Source of the DNA: Hornefia butyriciproducens
GTDB taxonomy: Bacteria > Bacillota > Clostridia > Peptostreptococcales > Anaerovoracaceae
Direction of reading: 5' to 3'
Assembly: GCF_009695915.1 (NCBI RefSeq)
Contig: NZ_VUMZ01000005.1
Location: forward strand, 1 to 64,000
Length of the DNA: 64,000 bases
The notes beneath the pieces were generated by a model. That model searched no databases and was not told where the DNA came from. It saw only the letters and a list, made by a program, of their open reading frames with translations. Position numbers and translations under genes: made by a program. The first letter of the stretch is position 1, and each line of letters opens with the position of its first letter. This document shows positions 7,425 through 16,857 of the stretch, one piece after another.

Positions 7425-8706
7425 TTTCCATACCCGCTTTTTGTTTCAGCCAGATCTCAGCCTCTTCCATACGCTTCCCCCTGCAGGAACAAGGCTCTCC
7501 CATGTCAGTGATGCCTGTATCATGGCACTTGTTACAAAAATATCTCTTATCTGTATAGTCCAGCTCAAAATTATGGTCAGTCAGAAGAACCGCACGTTCT
7601 TCCTCCAGATCATCTCTCTCCTTATTGATTCCTGCGCCGACCTCGCTCTCCCGGCCTTCAATCAGTGCCTTGGAAAGTGCGGTTCCCAGCTGCTGCATCC
7701 GCTGGTCGATCTCGCGGATGCGCGGGATCTGCGCATACACCTCCTGTGTCCTGTTTTCTGCATCCCGTTCGGAGCGTTCCCGCAGGTACAAATAATATTC
7801 CTTCAGCTGCGCCTGAGTCACCGTGATTTTTTTGTTCACGTCGTTGTCGCCCCGGCGCTTTGCGTCCTCCTTCCAATTTTCCAGCACTTTGTTGACGTAG
7901 CTGAAATTCGGGTTCGTAATCCCGGTAGTCTTGCCGACGGCATCCAGAACGCGATCCATGCTGTATCCGTATACGTCAAACCAGCGGTCCATCATCTCCC
8001 GCTCCTTCTCTGTGGCGTTGCGGGTCAGACCCAGCGCCTGCAGAACCCGGCGGTACTGGTAGAATCTCTGGTCGATTTCCTCCAAATAATGGTTCACCTC
8101 GTCCACGGTGTACAGCCCGTTCTCCGTCCAGCGCCGTATGACACTCTCGATATACCGGAAGCTGTTTTTTCCCTTTTCTACGCAGTAGCCGATTCCGTAG
8201 GTGACAATTTCCGGCGGGATCCTGTCGTCCATGATCCAGGAGATTACGCTGCGGATCTCCGTAGAACTGAGACTGCGCCCCATAGTCTGCTCAATTTCAT
8301 CGAACAACTCGCGGAAGCGCTCATCGCCGAAGACCGCCTCCTGCTTCTCCGCACTGTCGGAAACCGCTTCGCCGCTGCCGTACATCAGTTCCTTCAGGCT
8401 CAGAAATTCCACTGCGTAATCAGCCTTCCCGGAAGCGCCGATGTAGTGCCTGCGGATAGCGCCCACCTCTTCCCAGTAGGTCCACGCCTCTGCCACCTTT
8501 TTCTCGGAAACACCCAGCTGCTTGGCGATTACTTTGTCCGTCATCTCCATACCGAACTCGGCGTACATATATGCGAACAGGTATACCTTGACAAAATCTC
8601 CCGGCGCCGCTGGCAGGTATTCATTGATAAAAATATTTTCTATCTGTGAATCGTGCAGATAGAAATCTGTGACTTTTCCTTTGATGAAACTCACGCTCTG
8701 CCTCAC
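7408..8706 (-). CDS. DnaD-domain replication initiation protein with helicase-loader-like zinc tail
   Basis: A 432-residue protein. Residues 1-120 resemble the winged-helix domain of DnaD-family proteins. Two DnaD/DnaB-II helical domains follow (about 120-200 and 215-300), the second containing YSMDRVLDAVGKTTGITNPNFSY-type sequence with the conserved YxxxIL-like/NPNFSYVNKVL ending. After a charged coiled-coil region, residues 380-415 read LDYTDKRYFCNKCHDTG and then CSC, with Cys391, Cys394, Cys406 and Cys408. This is very like the zinc-binding segment in the N-terminal part of clostridial DnaC/DnaI helicase loaders, but no AAA+ ATPase domain follows. dnaB is 5 bp upstream in the same operon. 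The role is probably to bring DnaB helicase to the origin (inference). Confidence 0.8.
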   Translation of the reverse strand: MRQSVSFIKGKVTDFYLHDSQIENIFINEYLPAAPGDFVKVYLFAYMYAEFGMEMTDKVIAKQLGVSEKKVAEAWTYWEEVGAIRRHYIGASGKADYAVEFLSLKELMYGSGEAVSDSAEKQEAVFGDERFRELFDEIEQTMGRSLSSTEIRSVISWIMDDRIPPEIVTYGIGYCVEKGKNSFRYIESVIRRWTENGLYTVDEVNHYLEEIDQRFYQYRRVLQALGLTRNATEKEREMMDRWFDVYGYSMDRVLDAVGKTTGITNPNFSYVNKVLENWKEDAKRRGDNDVNKKITVTQAQLKEYYLYLRERSERDAENRTQEVYAQIPRIREIDQRMQQLGTALSKALIEGRESEVGAGINKERDDLEEERAVLLTDHNFELDYTDKRYFCNKCHDTGITDMGEPCSCRGKRMEEAEIWLKQKAGMENGKEN

Positions 8707-8711
8707 CCCGA

Positions 8712-10025
8712 TTATGCCTTATCACTGAATTTAGTATACCGGGCCACCCATGTCAGCTCAATGGTTGCCGTCGGACCACTTCTGTGTTTGGCGAGATTGA
8801 CCTCACAGATTCCCGGTTTTTCGGATTCTTCGTTATAGTAATCGTCCCGATACAGGAAAATGACGATATCCGCGTCCTGCTCGATGGCGCCGGACTCTCT
8901 GAGGTCGGACAGCATCGGTCTGTGGTTCGGCCGCTGTTCCGGCATACGGGACAGCTGGGACAGAACCAGAACCGGACAGTCCATCTCCCTGGCAAGCAGT
9001 TTCAGGTACCGGGACAGATTGCTGATCTCCTGCTGCCTGCTCTCCGACCGTCCATCCGACTTCATCAGCTGGAGATAGTCGATGACCACCAGATCCAGAC
9101 CCTTCTCAGTCTTCAGTCGACGGCATTTGTTCTTAATCTCAAACACACTGAGATCCGGCGTATCATCGATGTTAATGTTCGCTTTGGACAAAGTATCCGC
9201 CGCAAGCATAATACGATCCCAGTCCTCCCGATCCAGATTTCCCTTCTTGATGTTCTCCATCTCCACCCGGGCTTCCATTGCCAGAAGTCTCTGCCCCAGC
9301 TGTTCCTTGGACATCTCAAGACTGAAGATCAGAACTGATGCACCGCCTTTCACCGCAGCATTCTGCGCAATGTTGAGGGCGAAGGCGGTTTTTCCCATCG
9401 CCGGACGCGCAGCCAGAATCACCAGATCGGACTTGTGCAGTCCATAGGTCACCTTATCCAGTTCTCTGAAGCCGGTCGTAACGCCGGTGATCTTGCCCTG
9501 ATTGCGTACCGCCTCGTCCAGCATGTCGATATCCGTGAACAGGACCTCTTTCAACGGCGTGTAATCGTGACTCTGCCTGGACTGGGCGATTCCGAATATA
9601 GACTGCTCCGCATAATTCAGAATTTCTCCCGGATCCTCGTTCTCATCGAAACCCTTCTCCCGAATCTCTTCTGCGGTCAGAATCAGTTTCCGCAGGGAAG
9701 CCTTTTCCGCAACAATCCGCGCATACTCTGATGCGTTGGTGGCGGAAGGGACCTCGCTGGAAAGAGACGCCACATAGCTTCGTCCGCCGGCCTTCTCCAG
9801 TATTTTCCGGTTCTTCATCTCATCGCACACTGTAACGATATCCACCGGCTTATCCTCCCGGAACAGATCCATCATCACGGTAAAGATATCTTTGTTCGCC
9901 CCGTCATAAAAATCCTCCGGGCGTACCAGTTCGATAATGTCTGAAAGAGCGTCCTTGCTCAGCATCGCCGCGCCCAGAACAGAGCGCTCCGCCTCGAGAT
10001 TATGAGGAGGGATCTTCTCGGCCAT
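8712..10025 (-). CDS. dnaB: Replicative DNA helicase DnaB (DnaC in Bacillus naming)
   Basis: Hexameric helicase that unwinds the chromosome at the fork. Length is 437 residues. The N-terminal domain (IPPHNLEAERSVLGAAM) is followed by the RecA-like motor with Walker A ARPAMGKTAFALN (about residue 205), Walker B LDLVVIDYLQLM, and the H3/H4 segments LSQLSRMPEQR and SDLRESGAIEQDADIV. Its ATG overlaps the last base of the rplI stop region (position 10025), and it stops 5 bp before the DnaD-like gene. Linking helicase and probable loader factor in one operon supports a shared job at oriC. Confidence 0.97.
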   Translation of the reverse strand: MAEKIPPHNLEAERSVLGAAMLSKDALSDIIELVRPEDFYDGANKDIFTVMMDLFREDKPVDIVTVCDEMKNRKILEKAGGRSYVASLSSEVPSATNASEYARIVAEKASLRKLILTAEEIREKGFDENEDPGEILNYAEQSIFGIAQSRQSHDYTPLKEVLFTDIDMLDEAVRNQGKITGVTTGFRELDKVTYGLHKSDLVILAARPAMGKTAFALNIAQNAAVKGGASVLIFSLEMSKEQLGQRLLAMEARVEMENIKKGNLDREDWDRIMLAADTLSKANINIDDTPDLSVFEIKNKCRRLKTEKGLDLVVIDYLQLMKSDGRSESRQQEISNLSRYLKLLAREMDCPVLVLSQLSRMPEQRPNHRPMLSDLRESGAIEQDADIVIFLYRDDYYNEESEKPGICEVNLAKHRSGPTATIELTWVARYTKFSDKA

Positions 10026-10468
10026 CAGTCTGTCACCTTCACATTCAGTTTAGCGGCCACCCCCGGATACAGTTTCACATTAATATCAAAGCTTCCCATC
10101 GCCTTAATCGGCTGGGGCAGCTGGATTTTTTTCTTGTCTACCGAGATGTCGTGCTGTTCCTTCAGCGCCTCCGCGATATCTCTGGATGTAATGCTGCCGA
10201 ACAGTCTTCCGCCTTCGCCGGCCTTGGTACGGATGACCACCTCCAGATCACGGAGCTTCTCAGCCGTCGATTCCGCTGCGGCTTTTCTCGCCGCTTCTTC
10301 TTCCGCCTGCTTCTCCTTCACCTTTTCCAGTGTATGCACGTTACCCTTCGTCGCCTCAATCGCCCATCCCTTCGGGATCAGCATATTCCGGGCGTAACCA
10401 TCGTTCACCTTAACAATATCACCGGCCTTGCCGCTGCCTTTTACATCTCTCTTGAGAATTACAATCAT
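10025..10468 (-). CDS. rplI: 50S ribosomal protein L9
   Basis: L9 binds 23S rRNA and helps keep the reading frame. The 147-residue length and the N-terminal signature LKRDVKGSGKAGDIVKVNDG with GYARN are standard, followed by the long helix (AEEEAARKAAAESTAEKL) and the C-terminal domain beginning LEVVIRTKAGEGGRLFGS. It sits 5 bp downstream of the gdpP-like gene and overlaps dnaB by one base, the usual gdpP-rplI-dnaB order of Firmicutes. Confidence 0.98.
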   Translation of the reverse strand: MIVILKRDVKGSGKAGDIVKVNDGYARNMLIPKGWAIEATKGNVHTLEKVKEKQAEEEAARKAAAESTAEKLRDLEVVIRTKAGEGGRLFGSITSRDIAEALKEQHDISVDKKKIQLPQPIKAMGSFDINVKLYPGVAAKLNVKVTD

Positions 10469-10473
10469 CTATG

Positions 10474-12234
10474 TCACTCCTTTTCCTCTGAAATAATGTG
10501 TTTAATCAGTTCTAGAACCTCTTCCGGGCTTTCCTCGACCTGTGCTCCCGCGGTGGTCAGATGTCCGCCGCCGCCCAGCTTCTCCATAATCACCTGTACG
10601 TTTAGTGCGCCCAGGGAACGGGCGCTCACAACCGTTTTTCCTGCATCGTTTCTGCTGGCGACAAAGGATGCCCGGACGCCTTTGATATTCAGCAACTCAT
10701 CCGCAACCTGCGAATTGATGATCTGTGCGTCCCGGTTGTAGCCCTCACAGACAGAGGTGGCGATGCCGTTATCATGCAGCTGCGCCGCCGCAATGCTCCT
10801 GGCCCGAACGCGGAATGCATCCATGTCAGTCTGGAAGAAACGCTTCACCTCTGTAGTATCCGCTCCGGAACGCCGCAGCCACGCCGCTGCTTCAAAGGTC
10901 CGGACGCCGGTCTTGACGGCAAACCGGTTGGTATCAATGGTAATTCCTCCCAAAAGCGCTTCTGCCTCTAATTTGGAGAGCGCACGCTTGCGTCCCGAAT
11001 ACTGAAGAATTTCCGATACCAGCTCCGACGCTGAAGATGCATAGGACTCAATATACGATAGATCCGCATCCTTAATGGCGTCGGCCGCCCGTCGGTGATG
11101 ATCGATAATGGCAATTTTTCCCACCTTGTCAATCAGCGGCCGGCAGGTCAGATATCCCGGCCTATGGGTATCTACGATGATCAGCAACGTGTCATCGCTT
11201 GCCAGTTCCTGTGCCCGCTCTCCGGAAATGAAACTGTATTTGGAAGACTCCTTGGCCTGTTTATAAATCACCCGGAGGGAATCATTGACCTCGTCCAGCA
11301 CGATGTGAGCTTCCTTGCCCTGCATCTTGCATACGCGTACCATTCCCAGCGCTGCGCCGAAGCAGTCCATATCCGGATTGGTATGTCCCATGATCATGAT
11401 CCGTCCAGCGTCCTCGATCATCTGGCGGAGGATGTGAGCGATTACTCTGGACTTTCCTTTGTTCGTCTTCTCCACAGTCTGGAGTTTTCCGCCATAGTAA
11501 TCGATCTGATTGTACCGCTTGACCACTGCCTGATCGCCGCCCCGCCCCAGCGCCAGATCCAGTGCCGCGCTGGCCGCCTCTTCCGTCTCCAGAATCGTCT
11601 CGCCTCCGTTTCCTACGCCGATGGAAAGGCTCATCGGGAAATCCGCCTCTGTTTCTATCTGCCGGATCTCATCGAGTATCGCGAATCTGCTGTCCACCAT
11701 ACCCTTCAGATAGGAATGCTGGAAGTACATCACGTACTCGTCGCTTTTGTTATTGATGATCGAAGCCCGGATGTCCGACGCCCATTTCCGGATCGTCTTG
11801 TCCACCTGCGTGGAAATCTGCATACGCATGTCCGGCAGTGTACTGGCAATCAGTTCATCGTAATTGTCAATGCGGATAATGCAGACACAGGTTCTCTCTT
11901 CCTCGTAAGTTTCCTTCAGAGACTCGTACCGGGTTATATCGTAAAAGTATACCAGCATATTGCTGGGAGGCGCCGTTCCGTTCAAACTGGAAAACAGCCG
12001 GAATTTCTTTCCGTTGCGCTCAATCGTTCGGTAGACATCGGTCTCCGCCGCCGTCATGAGATCATCAATACGGATTCCCGTCAGTGCGAAAAAATCGCTT
12101 CCGGTGATCTCGTCATATATAAAAACGTCACTGATCCGCGAGTTGAATCCAACGATCTTCCCTTTCTGATCCACAACACACATCGGAAAAGGCACGCTCT
12201 CCGTCAGTTTTTTTTCAAATATGGTTTCACTCAT
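10474..12234 (-). CDS. gdpP: GdpP-like cyclic-di-AMP phosphodiesterase lacking transmembrane helices
   Basis: GdpP hydrolyses c-di-AMP. Here 586 residues carry a PAS-like domain (about 1-80), a degenerate GGDEF domain (about 95-225), a DHH domain with MGHTNPDMDC and IIDHHRR, and a DHHA1 domain with GGGGH near the end. Bacillus GdpP is about 659 residues and begins with two membrane helices. This protein begins directly at the PAS domain, and an in-frame TAA stands immediately before the ATG at 12234, so no anchor is hidden upstream. It is probably cytosolic. Next to rplI and dnaB, as in other Firmicutes. Activity is likely, since all DHH/DHHA1 motifs are present. Confidence 0.85.
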   Translation of the reverse strand: MSETIFEKKLTESVPFPMCVVDQKGKIVGFNSRISDVFIYDEITGSDFFALTGIRIDDLMTAAETDVYRTIERNGKKFRLFSSLNGTAPPSNMLVYFYDITRYESLKETYEEERTCVCIIRIDNYDELIASTLPDMRMQISTQVDKTIRKWASDIRASIINNKSDEYVMYFQHSYLKGMVDSRFAILDEIRQIETEADFPMSLSIGVGNGGETILETEEAASAALDLALGRGGDQAVVKRYNQIDYYGGKLQTVEKTNKGKSRVIAHILRQMIEDAGRIMIMGHTNPDMDCFGAALGMVRVCKMQGKEAHIVLDEVNDSLRVIYKQAKESSKYSFISGERAQELASDDTLLIIVDTHRPGYLTCRPLIDKVGKIAIIDHHRRAADAIKDADLSYIESYASSASELVSEILQYSGRKRALSKLEAEALLGGITIDTNRFAVKTGVRTFEAAAWLRRSGADTTEVKRFFQTDMDAFRVRARSIAAAQLHDNGIATSVCEGYNRDAQIINSQVADELLNIKGVRASFVASRNDAGKTVVSARSLGALNVQVIMEKLGGGGHLTTAGAQVEESPEEVLELIKHIISEEKE

Positions 12235-12329
12235 TTACTCTTCCTCACATGATCCGGCAGCAGTTATTCTTCGACTGTTCTGTTCACTCGCACCGTTCCC
12301 CTCGCATCTCCGCCGCTGCGGCCGGAAAA

Positions 12330-12345
12330 TGTTTCACATGAAACA
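12330..12345. promoter_or_regulatory. parS-like site, one mismatch
   Basis: TGTTTCACATGAAACA differs from the consensus parS TGTTTCACGTGAAACA at one central base. It lies 7 bp past the parB stop, between parB and the gdpP-like gene. Such variants are still bound by ParB in other bacteria. Confidence 0.75.
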
Positions 12346-12352
12346 TTGCCCT

Positions 12353-13249
12353 CTACTCCACTGATTTCAATATATCGATAAGTCGGTTCAATTCCTCGCG
12401 ACTGTAAAATTCCAGTTCGATTGTTCCTTTCTTCCCCTTCTGATTGATGGAGACTCTCGTTCCGTATATTTCCTTCAGTTCATTTTCCACCGAAACGGTG
12501 TCCGGACTTTTCACTCTTCTCGCCGGAGTCTTTTTCCCCGGTTTTCCTCCGGAAGCCAGTTTCTCTGCTTCCCGGACAGAAATTCCCTCTCTGATAATTC
12601 TGTCGCAGATTTCCTTCTGCCGCGCTTCACTCTTCACTCCCAGAAGTGCCCGCGCGTGTCCCGTGGTAAGTCTGCCCGCTCTGACATGATCCCGAATCTC
12701 TTCCGGGAGCTTCAGCAATCGCAGGGAATTGGTAATATACGGTCTGCTTTTGCTGACGCTTCTGGAGACCTCCTCCTGAGTCAGACCATAGGCCTTGATC
12801 ATCTCGTTGAGGCCCATGGCTTCCTCGATGGGATTCAGGTCCTCCCGCTGCATGTTCTCTATAATCGCCACAAGCATGTTTTCTTCATCGGTAAACTCTC
12901 TGACGATACACGGAACTGTATCCAGATCTGCTTCCCTCGCGGCACGCCATCTTCGTTCACCGGCGACAATCTCATAATGACTGTCTGAGTGGCGAACGAC
13001 CAGAGGCTGAATAATACCGTGCTCGCGAATAGAGTCACTGAGCTCTGTGATCTTTTCAGGATCAAAGGTCTTTCTCGGCTGGTTGCGGTTGGGAATTATA
13101 TCATTAATATCAACATAGATGATACTGTTCTCATCCAAACCTTCTGCCATATTTTCATTATTTCTGCCCGGGTCGATGGGAGCCTGGTCCGCGAATAAAG
13201 CGTCCAGCCCCCTCCCCAGACCTCTGTTCTTAGGAGACTTCCCGCTCAT
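12353..13249 (-). CDS. parB: Chromosome partitioning protein ParB/Spo0J
   Basis: ParB binds parS, spreads as a CTP-dependent clamp and loads SMC. The 298-residue protein opens with RGLGRGLDALF, has the CTPase motifs GIIQPLVVR and GERRWRAAR, a helix-turn-helix around LTQEEVSRSVSKSRPYITN, and a C-terminal dimerisation domain. It shares one base with the parA stop region (13249). Two parS-like sites flank parA and parB, consistent with an origin-proximal centromere. Confidence 0.97.
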   Translation of the reverse strand: MSGKSPKNRGLGRGLDALFADQAPIDPGRNNENMAEGLDENSIIYVDINDIIPNRNQPRKTFDPEKITELSDSIREHGIIQPLVVRHSDSHYEIVAGERRWRAAREADLDTVPCIVREFTDEENMLVAIIENMQREDLNPIEEAMGLNEMIKAYGLTQEEVSRSVSKSRPYITNSLRLLKLPEEIRDHVRAGRLTTGHARALLGVKSEARQKEICDRIIREGISVREAEKLASGGKPGKKTPARRVKSPDTVSVENELKEIYGTRVSINQKGKKGTIELEFYSREELNRLIDILKSVE

Positions 13250-14022
13250 TATAAGACGCCCTCTCTTTCAAGAAATTCCTCTGCAAACTCACGATACGCC
13301 TCCGCTCCTTTGGACCGCGGATCGTATTCGACGATAGGCATTCCGAAACTCGGCGCTTCCGCAAGCCGGATGTTTCTGGGAATAACAGTGGAATAGACCT
13401 TTGCTCCGAAGTACTTCTTGACCTCCTGAACCACCTGAATCGAAAGATTGGTACGTCCGTCAAACATGCTGAGGACGACGCCCTCCACTTCCAGATCAGG
13501 CTTCAGATTCTTACGCACAAGTTCGATCGTGCTCATCAGCTGACTTACTCCCTCCAGCGCATAGAATTCGCACTGAATAGGAATCAGCACAGATTCCACC
13601 GCACTCAGAGAGTTGATGGTCAGCAGTCCGAGCGACGGCGGACAGTCGATGAAAATATAGTCGTAATCGTTCCGGATCTTGTCGATTGCTTTCTGCAGCC
13701 GTTTCTCGCGCCCTTCCAGCTGGACCATTTCAATTTCCGCTCCGGCCAGATCCACATTCGCCGGAATCAGGTCCAGGTTTTCTACACTGGTATGCAGCAC
13801 AGCGTCCCTCGGGTCGAAATTGTCCTCAATGAGGAGCTCGTAAACGGTATACTCCAGTTCCTTTTTTGAAACGCCGATACCGCTTGTGGTATTACCCTGA
13901 GGATCGATATCCAGCATCAGGACCCGTTTTCCTTTCAGCGCCAGACACGCTCCGAGATTGATGTTGGTCGTGGTTTTTCCAACGCCGCCCTTCTGATTAA
14001 AAATAGCGATTGCTTTACCCAA
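13249..14022 (-). CDS. parA: Chromosome partitioning ATPase ParA/Soj
   Basis: A 257-residue ParA ATPase that drives origin segregation with ParB and, in Bacillus, controls DnaA. Deviant Walker A FNQKGGVGKTTTNIN lies at residues 8-22, Walker B at DYIFIDCPPSLG, and DIDPQGN is the A' motif. I chose the TTG at 14022 as start: AGGAGG stands 6 nt upstream and the protein then begins MGKAIAIF, the usual start. A longer in-frame reading from 14085 would put that ribosome site inside codons for Arg-Arg. Confidence 0.95.
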   Translation of the reverse strand: MGKAIAIFNQKGGVGKTTTNINLGACLALKGKRVLMLDIDPQGNTTSGIGVSKKELEYTVYELLIEDNFDPRDAVLHTSVENLDLIPANVDLAGAEIEMVQLEGREKRLQKAIDKIRNDYDYIFIDCPPSLGLLTINSLSAVESVLIPIQCEFYALEGVSQLMSTIELVRKNLKPDLEVEGVVLSMFDGRTNLSIQVVQEVKKYFGAKVYSTVIPRNIRLAEAPSFGMPIVEYDPRSKGAEAYREFAEEFLEREGVL

Positions 14023-14062
14023 TTTTATCCTCCTCATTACTGACATGTTTACTTGTTCCTCT

Positions 14063-14091
14063 ATTATAATATACCCCCGTGACATTTGCCA
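14063..14091 (-). promoter_or_regulatory. Possible promoter of parA-parB
   Basis: On the minus strand TGGCAA (14091-14086), 17 bp, TATAAT (14068-14063). The -10 is perfect, the -35 weak. It lies 40 bp before the parA start and just downstream of the parS site. Confidence 0.4.
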
Positions 14092-14112
14092 TAGTTTCCG
14101 GTAAAAAATAAA

Positions 14113-14128
14113 TGTTTCACGTGAAACA
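14113..14128. promoter_or_regulatory. Perfect parS centromere site
   Basis: TGTTTCACGTGAAACA is the exact 16-bp parS consensus for ParB/Spo0J. It is extended to AAATGTTTCACGTGAAACATTT. It lies between parA and rsmG, in the 205-bp gap 14023-14227, which otherwise shows only a promoter for parA. Position about 8 kb left of dnaA is as expected. Confidence 0.95.
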
Positions 14129-14227
14129 TTTATTGTAAATCGCTGATTTTCAAGGATTTTCGGCTATCTGATGTGATCTTTTTCCCATCCGTTCTCTATC
14201 CCGGGTACGTAGCTGAGGATGACCGGT

Positions 14228-14971
14228 TTATCGTATCGGCGTTTTTTTCGGCTTGCCGGCCTGCCTTGGATATCGGGCGGGTGTGGAGGTTTCCTTTCGG
14301 ATTATAACAAAGTTATGCCCGAGTCCCTTTGTATTCACAGCCTCCACTCCGGCAATCCGCCCTCCCAGTACACGAATCGCTTTTTTCGCGGCACTGAGTT
14401 CTTCTTCTATGTCCGATCCTTTATAGGAAACAAAGTATCCTCCCGTCTTTACAAAGGGCAGGCAATATTCCGCAAGAACAGCCATATTGGCAACTGCTCT
14501 GGAAAGGCACAGGTCAAACTGCTCACGATACCGGGGATCTCTGCCGAGATCTTCCGCACGACCGTGCCGCAGATTCACATTTGTCAAAGCAATCTCCCCA
14601 CACATTTCCTCCACAACGCGGACTCTTTTCTGCAAGGAATCGATCAGAGTGAACTGTTTGCCCGGAGTCAGTATTGCCAGAGGAACGCCGGGAAACCCTC
14701 CGCCGGTTCCCAGATCGAGAACGGTATCTGCGGCTCCGTATTCCGGAAGCTTCATCACGGCGGCGGAATCCAAGAAATGCTTCAGAATAAATTCATTCGG
14801 GTCGGTGATGGATGTGAGATTGATATGCTGGTTCTTCTCCAGCACAAGTCGCATATATTCCATCAGTCTGCGGCTGTCTTCTTCTGTGCACCGGATCCCC
14901 ATCTCTCCGAGAGTATCCCGCATCATTTCTCTCTGTTTTTTCTTTGTCATCTCTTCAGCCATCATGTCCAT
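14228..14971 (-). CDS. rsmG: 16S rRNA (guanine-N7) methyltransferase RsmG/GidB
   Basis: Methylates G527 of 16S rRNA. The 247-residue protein has NLTSITDPNEFILKHFLDS, the SAM-binding motif VLDLGTGGGFPGVPLAI (about residues 84-100), LIDSLQKRV and the late SRAVANM motif, all standard. A basic proline-rich tail of about 20 residues follows the fold. Its first base is the last base of mnmG (14971), giving tight coupling in the mnmE-mnmG-rsmG transcript. Confidence 0.96.
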   Translation of the reverse strand: MDMMAEEMTKKKQREMMRDTLGEMGIRCTEEDSRRLMEYMRLVLEKNQHINLTSITDPNEFILKHFLDSAAVMKLPEYGAADTVLDLGTGGGFPGVPLAILTPGKQFTLIDSLQKRVRVVEEMCGEIALTNVNLRHGRAEDLGRDPRYREQFDLCLSRAVANMAVLAEYCLPFVKTGGYFVSYKGSDIEEELSAAKKAIRVLGGRIAGVEAVNTKGLGHNFVIIRKETSTPARYPRQAGKPKKTPIR

Positions 14972-16851
14972 CAGAGTCCTCCCCTCTTCTGCTTCTCAAG
15001 ATAGATCAGCAGAACATTTATATCTGCCGGCGAAACACCTGAGATTCTGGCGGCCTGGCCTACAGACAGCGGACGAATCCGGCCCAGCTTCTGAGCAGCC
15101 TCCAGGCGCAGCCCGCGGATACCGTCATAATCCAGATCCGGTGAAAGCTTTTTATCCTCCAGTTTTTTAAACCTCTCTATCTGCTGGAGCTGTTTGGTGA
15201 TGTAACCCTGATACTTGATACGGACCTGCACACAATCTCTGGCATGAGAGGAAAGCTGCGGGCGCTCCGGATCAATCTCAGTAAGCGAATCATAATCAAT
15301 TTCCGGTCTGCGGAGTAGATCGTAAAGCGAAACCCGGTTCTGCAGCGGAGAGCTGCCGCGTTCCTCCAGATACTGCGATGCGTCTGAAGGTGTAACCGAC
15401 GTGTTTTTCAGACGGCTGATCTCTCGTTCAACCTCCTGTTTTTTGGAAAGATAACGCTGATAACGCTCTTCTGACACAAGTCCCAGGGCGTATCCCTTCT
15501 CTGTCAAACGCTCGTCTGCGTTGTCCTGCCTCAGAACCAGCCTATATTCCGCTCTGCTCGTCATAATTCTGTAAGGTTCATTAGTACCTTTGGTCACGAG
15601 ATCGTCGATCAGAACGCCAATATAAGCCTCGCTTCTGTCTAGAATAAAGGATTTTCTTCCATTTATTTCCAGTGAAGCGTTGATTCCGGCCATCAGTCCC
15701 TGTGCAGCCGCCTCCTCATATCCGGAGCTACCGTTAAACTGACCGGCACAGAACAGCCCGCCGATATTCCTGTATTCCAGATTCAACTTCAATTCCTGAG
15801 GATCAATACAGTCATATTCGATTGCATAAGCCGCCCGCGTGATCCGTATATCCTCCAGTCCTTCAATCGTATGGTAAAATTCCCGCTGTACATCTTCAGG
15901 CATGCTTGAACTCATTCCCTGAATATACATTTCCTCTGTATCCAGCCCCTCCGGCTCGACGAAAAGCTGATGGCGCTTTTTATCCGCGAAACGTTTCACT
16001 TTGTCCTCAATGGAAGGACAATAACGGGGACCGACGCCCTCGATTTCTCCACCGAACAGTGCCGACCGGTGAAAATTCTCCCGGATGACACGGTGCGTCT
16101 CTTCATTTGTATACGTAAGCCAGCAGGGAACCTGCTCCCGCTCCAGATGCTCATTCATAAAGGAGAAAGGAACGATCTTCTCATCTCCGTCCTGACGAAT
16201 CATTTTGTCATAATGAAAGGTCGAGGCAAGAGCACGGGCCGGCGTGCCTGTCTTAAACCGTCGGAGTTTCATTCCGTGCTTCCGCAGATTTTCCGCCAGT
16301 TCTTCAGAAGGGGCAAGTCCGTTCGGACCGCCGGGGAAGCTGCTGTCGCCGATGAATATTTTTCCACGCAGGAATGTTCCCGTGGCGAGGATCACCGCCT
16401 TGCTCCGGTAAATGCAGTGAGTTCTGGTCACAACGCCGCAGACTCTGCCTTCTTCTGTCAGCAGATCCACAACCTCATCCTGTTTCATATCCAGATTCTT
16501 CTGCCTCTCCAGAGTCTTTTTCATCTCCAGATGATATTGATATTTATCCGCCTGCGCACGCAGCGAATGAACGGCCGGTCCCTTCGCTGTATTCAGCATT
16601 CGGCTCTGGATGAAAGTCTTATCGATATTGACACCCATTTCTCCGCCGAGCGCATCGATCTCTCTGACCAGATGTCCTTTGCCGGTTCCTCCGATAGACG
16701 GATTACACGGCATCATGGCAATAGCCTCAAGATTGATTGAAAAAATCATCGTTTTGTTTCCCATGCGCGCAGAAGCAAGCGCTGCCTCACAGCCGGCATG
16801 CCCTGCTCCCACGACGATAACATCGTACCGGTCCATTACGATCTGTTCCAT
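14971..16851 (-). CDS. mnmG: tRNA uridine 5-carboxymethylaminomethyl modification enzyme MnmG/GidA
   Basis: FAD-dependent partner of MnmE that modifies the wobble uridine of several tRNAs. The 626-residue length is normal. The FAD-binding motif [14 protein letters not shown] lies at residues 14-27. The conserved [13 protein letters not shown] follows near residue 49, and [21 protein letters not shown] lies in the second FAD region. The C-terminal helical domain ends in [11 protein letters not shown] second ATG five codons in is possible. It starts 6 bp after mnmE. Confidence 0.97.
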   Translation of the reverse strand: MEQIVMDRYDVIVVGAGHAGCEAALASARMGNKTMIFSINLEAIAMMPCNPSIGGTGKGHLVREIDALGGEMGVNIDKTFIQSRMLNTAKGPAVHSLRAQADKYQYHLEMKKTLERQKNLDMKQDEVVDLLTEEGRVCGVVTRTHCIYRSKAVILATGTFLRGKIFIGDSSFPGGPNGLAPSEELAENLRKHGMKLRRFKTGTPARALASTFHYDKMIRQDGDEKIVPFSFMNEHLEREQVPCWLTYTNEETHRVIRENFHRSALFGGEIEGVGPRYCPSIEDKVKRFADKKRHQLFVEPEGLDTEEMYIQGMSSSMPEDVQREFYHTIEGLEDIRITRAAYAIEYDCIDPQELKLNLEYRNIGGLFCAGQFNGSSGYEEAAAQGLMAGINASLEINGRKSFILDRSEAYIGVLIDDLVTKGTNEPYRIMTSRAEYRLVLRQDNADERLTEKGYALGLVSEERYQRYLSKKQEVEREISRLKNTSVTPSDASQYLEERGSSPLQNRVSLYDLLRRPEIDYDSLTEIDPERPQLSSHARDCVQVRIKYQGYITKQLQQIERFKKLEDKKLSPDLDYDGIRGLRLEAAQKLGRIRPLSVGQAARISGVSPADINVLLIYLEKQKRGGL

Positions 16852-16857
16852 TGTTCC

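Noticed and set aside
7195-8649. Open frame of 484 codons on the plus strand
   Set aside because: It lies opposite dnaD and divIC, which have clear families and ribosome sites. Its protein has no recognisable motif.
11095-12252. Open frame of 385 codons opposite the gdpP-like gene
   Set aside because: Shadow frame; the DHH/DHHA1 gene is on the other strand.
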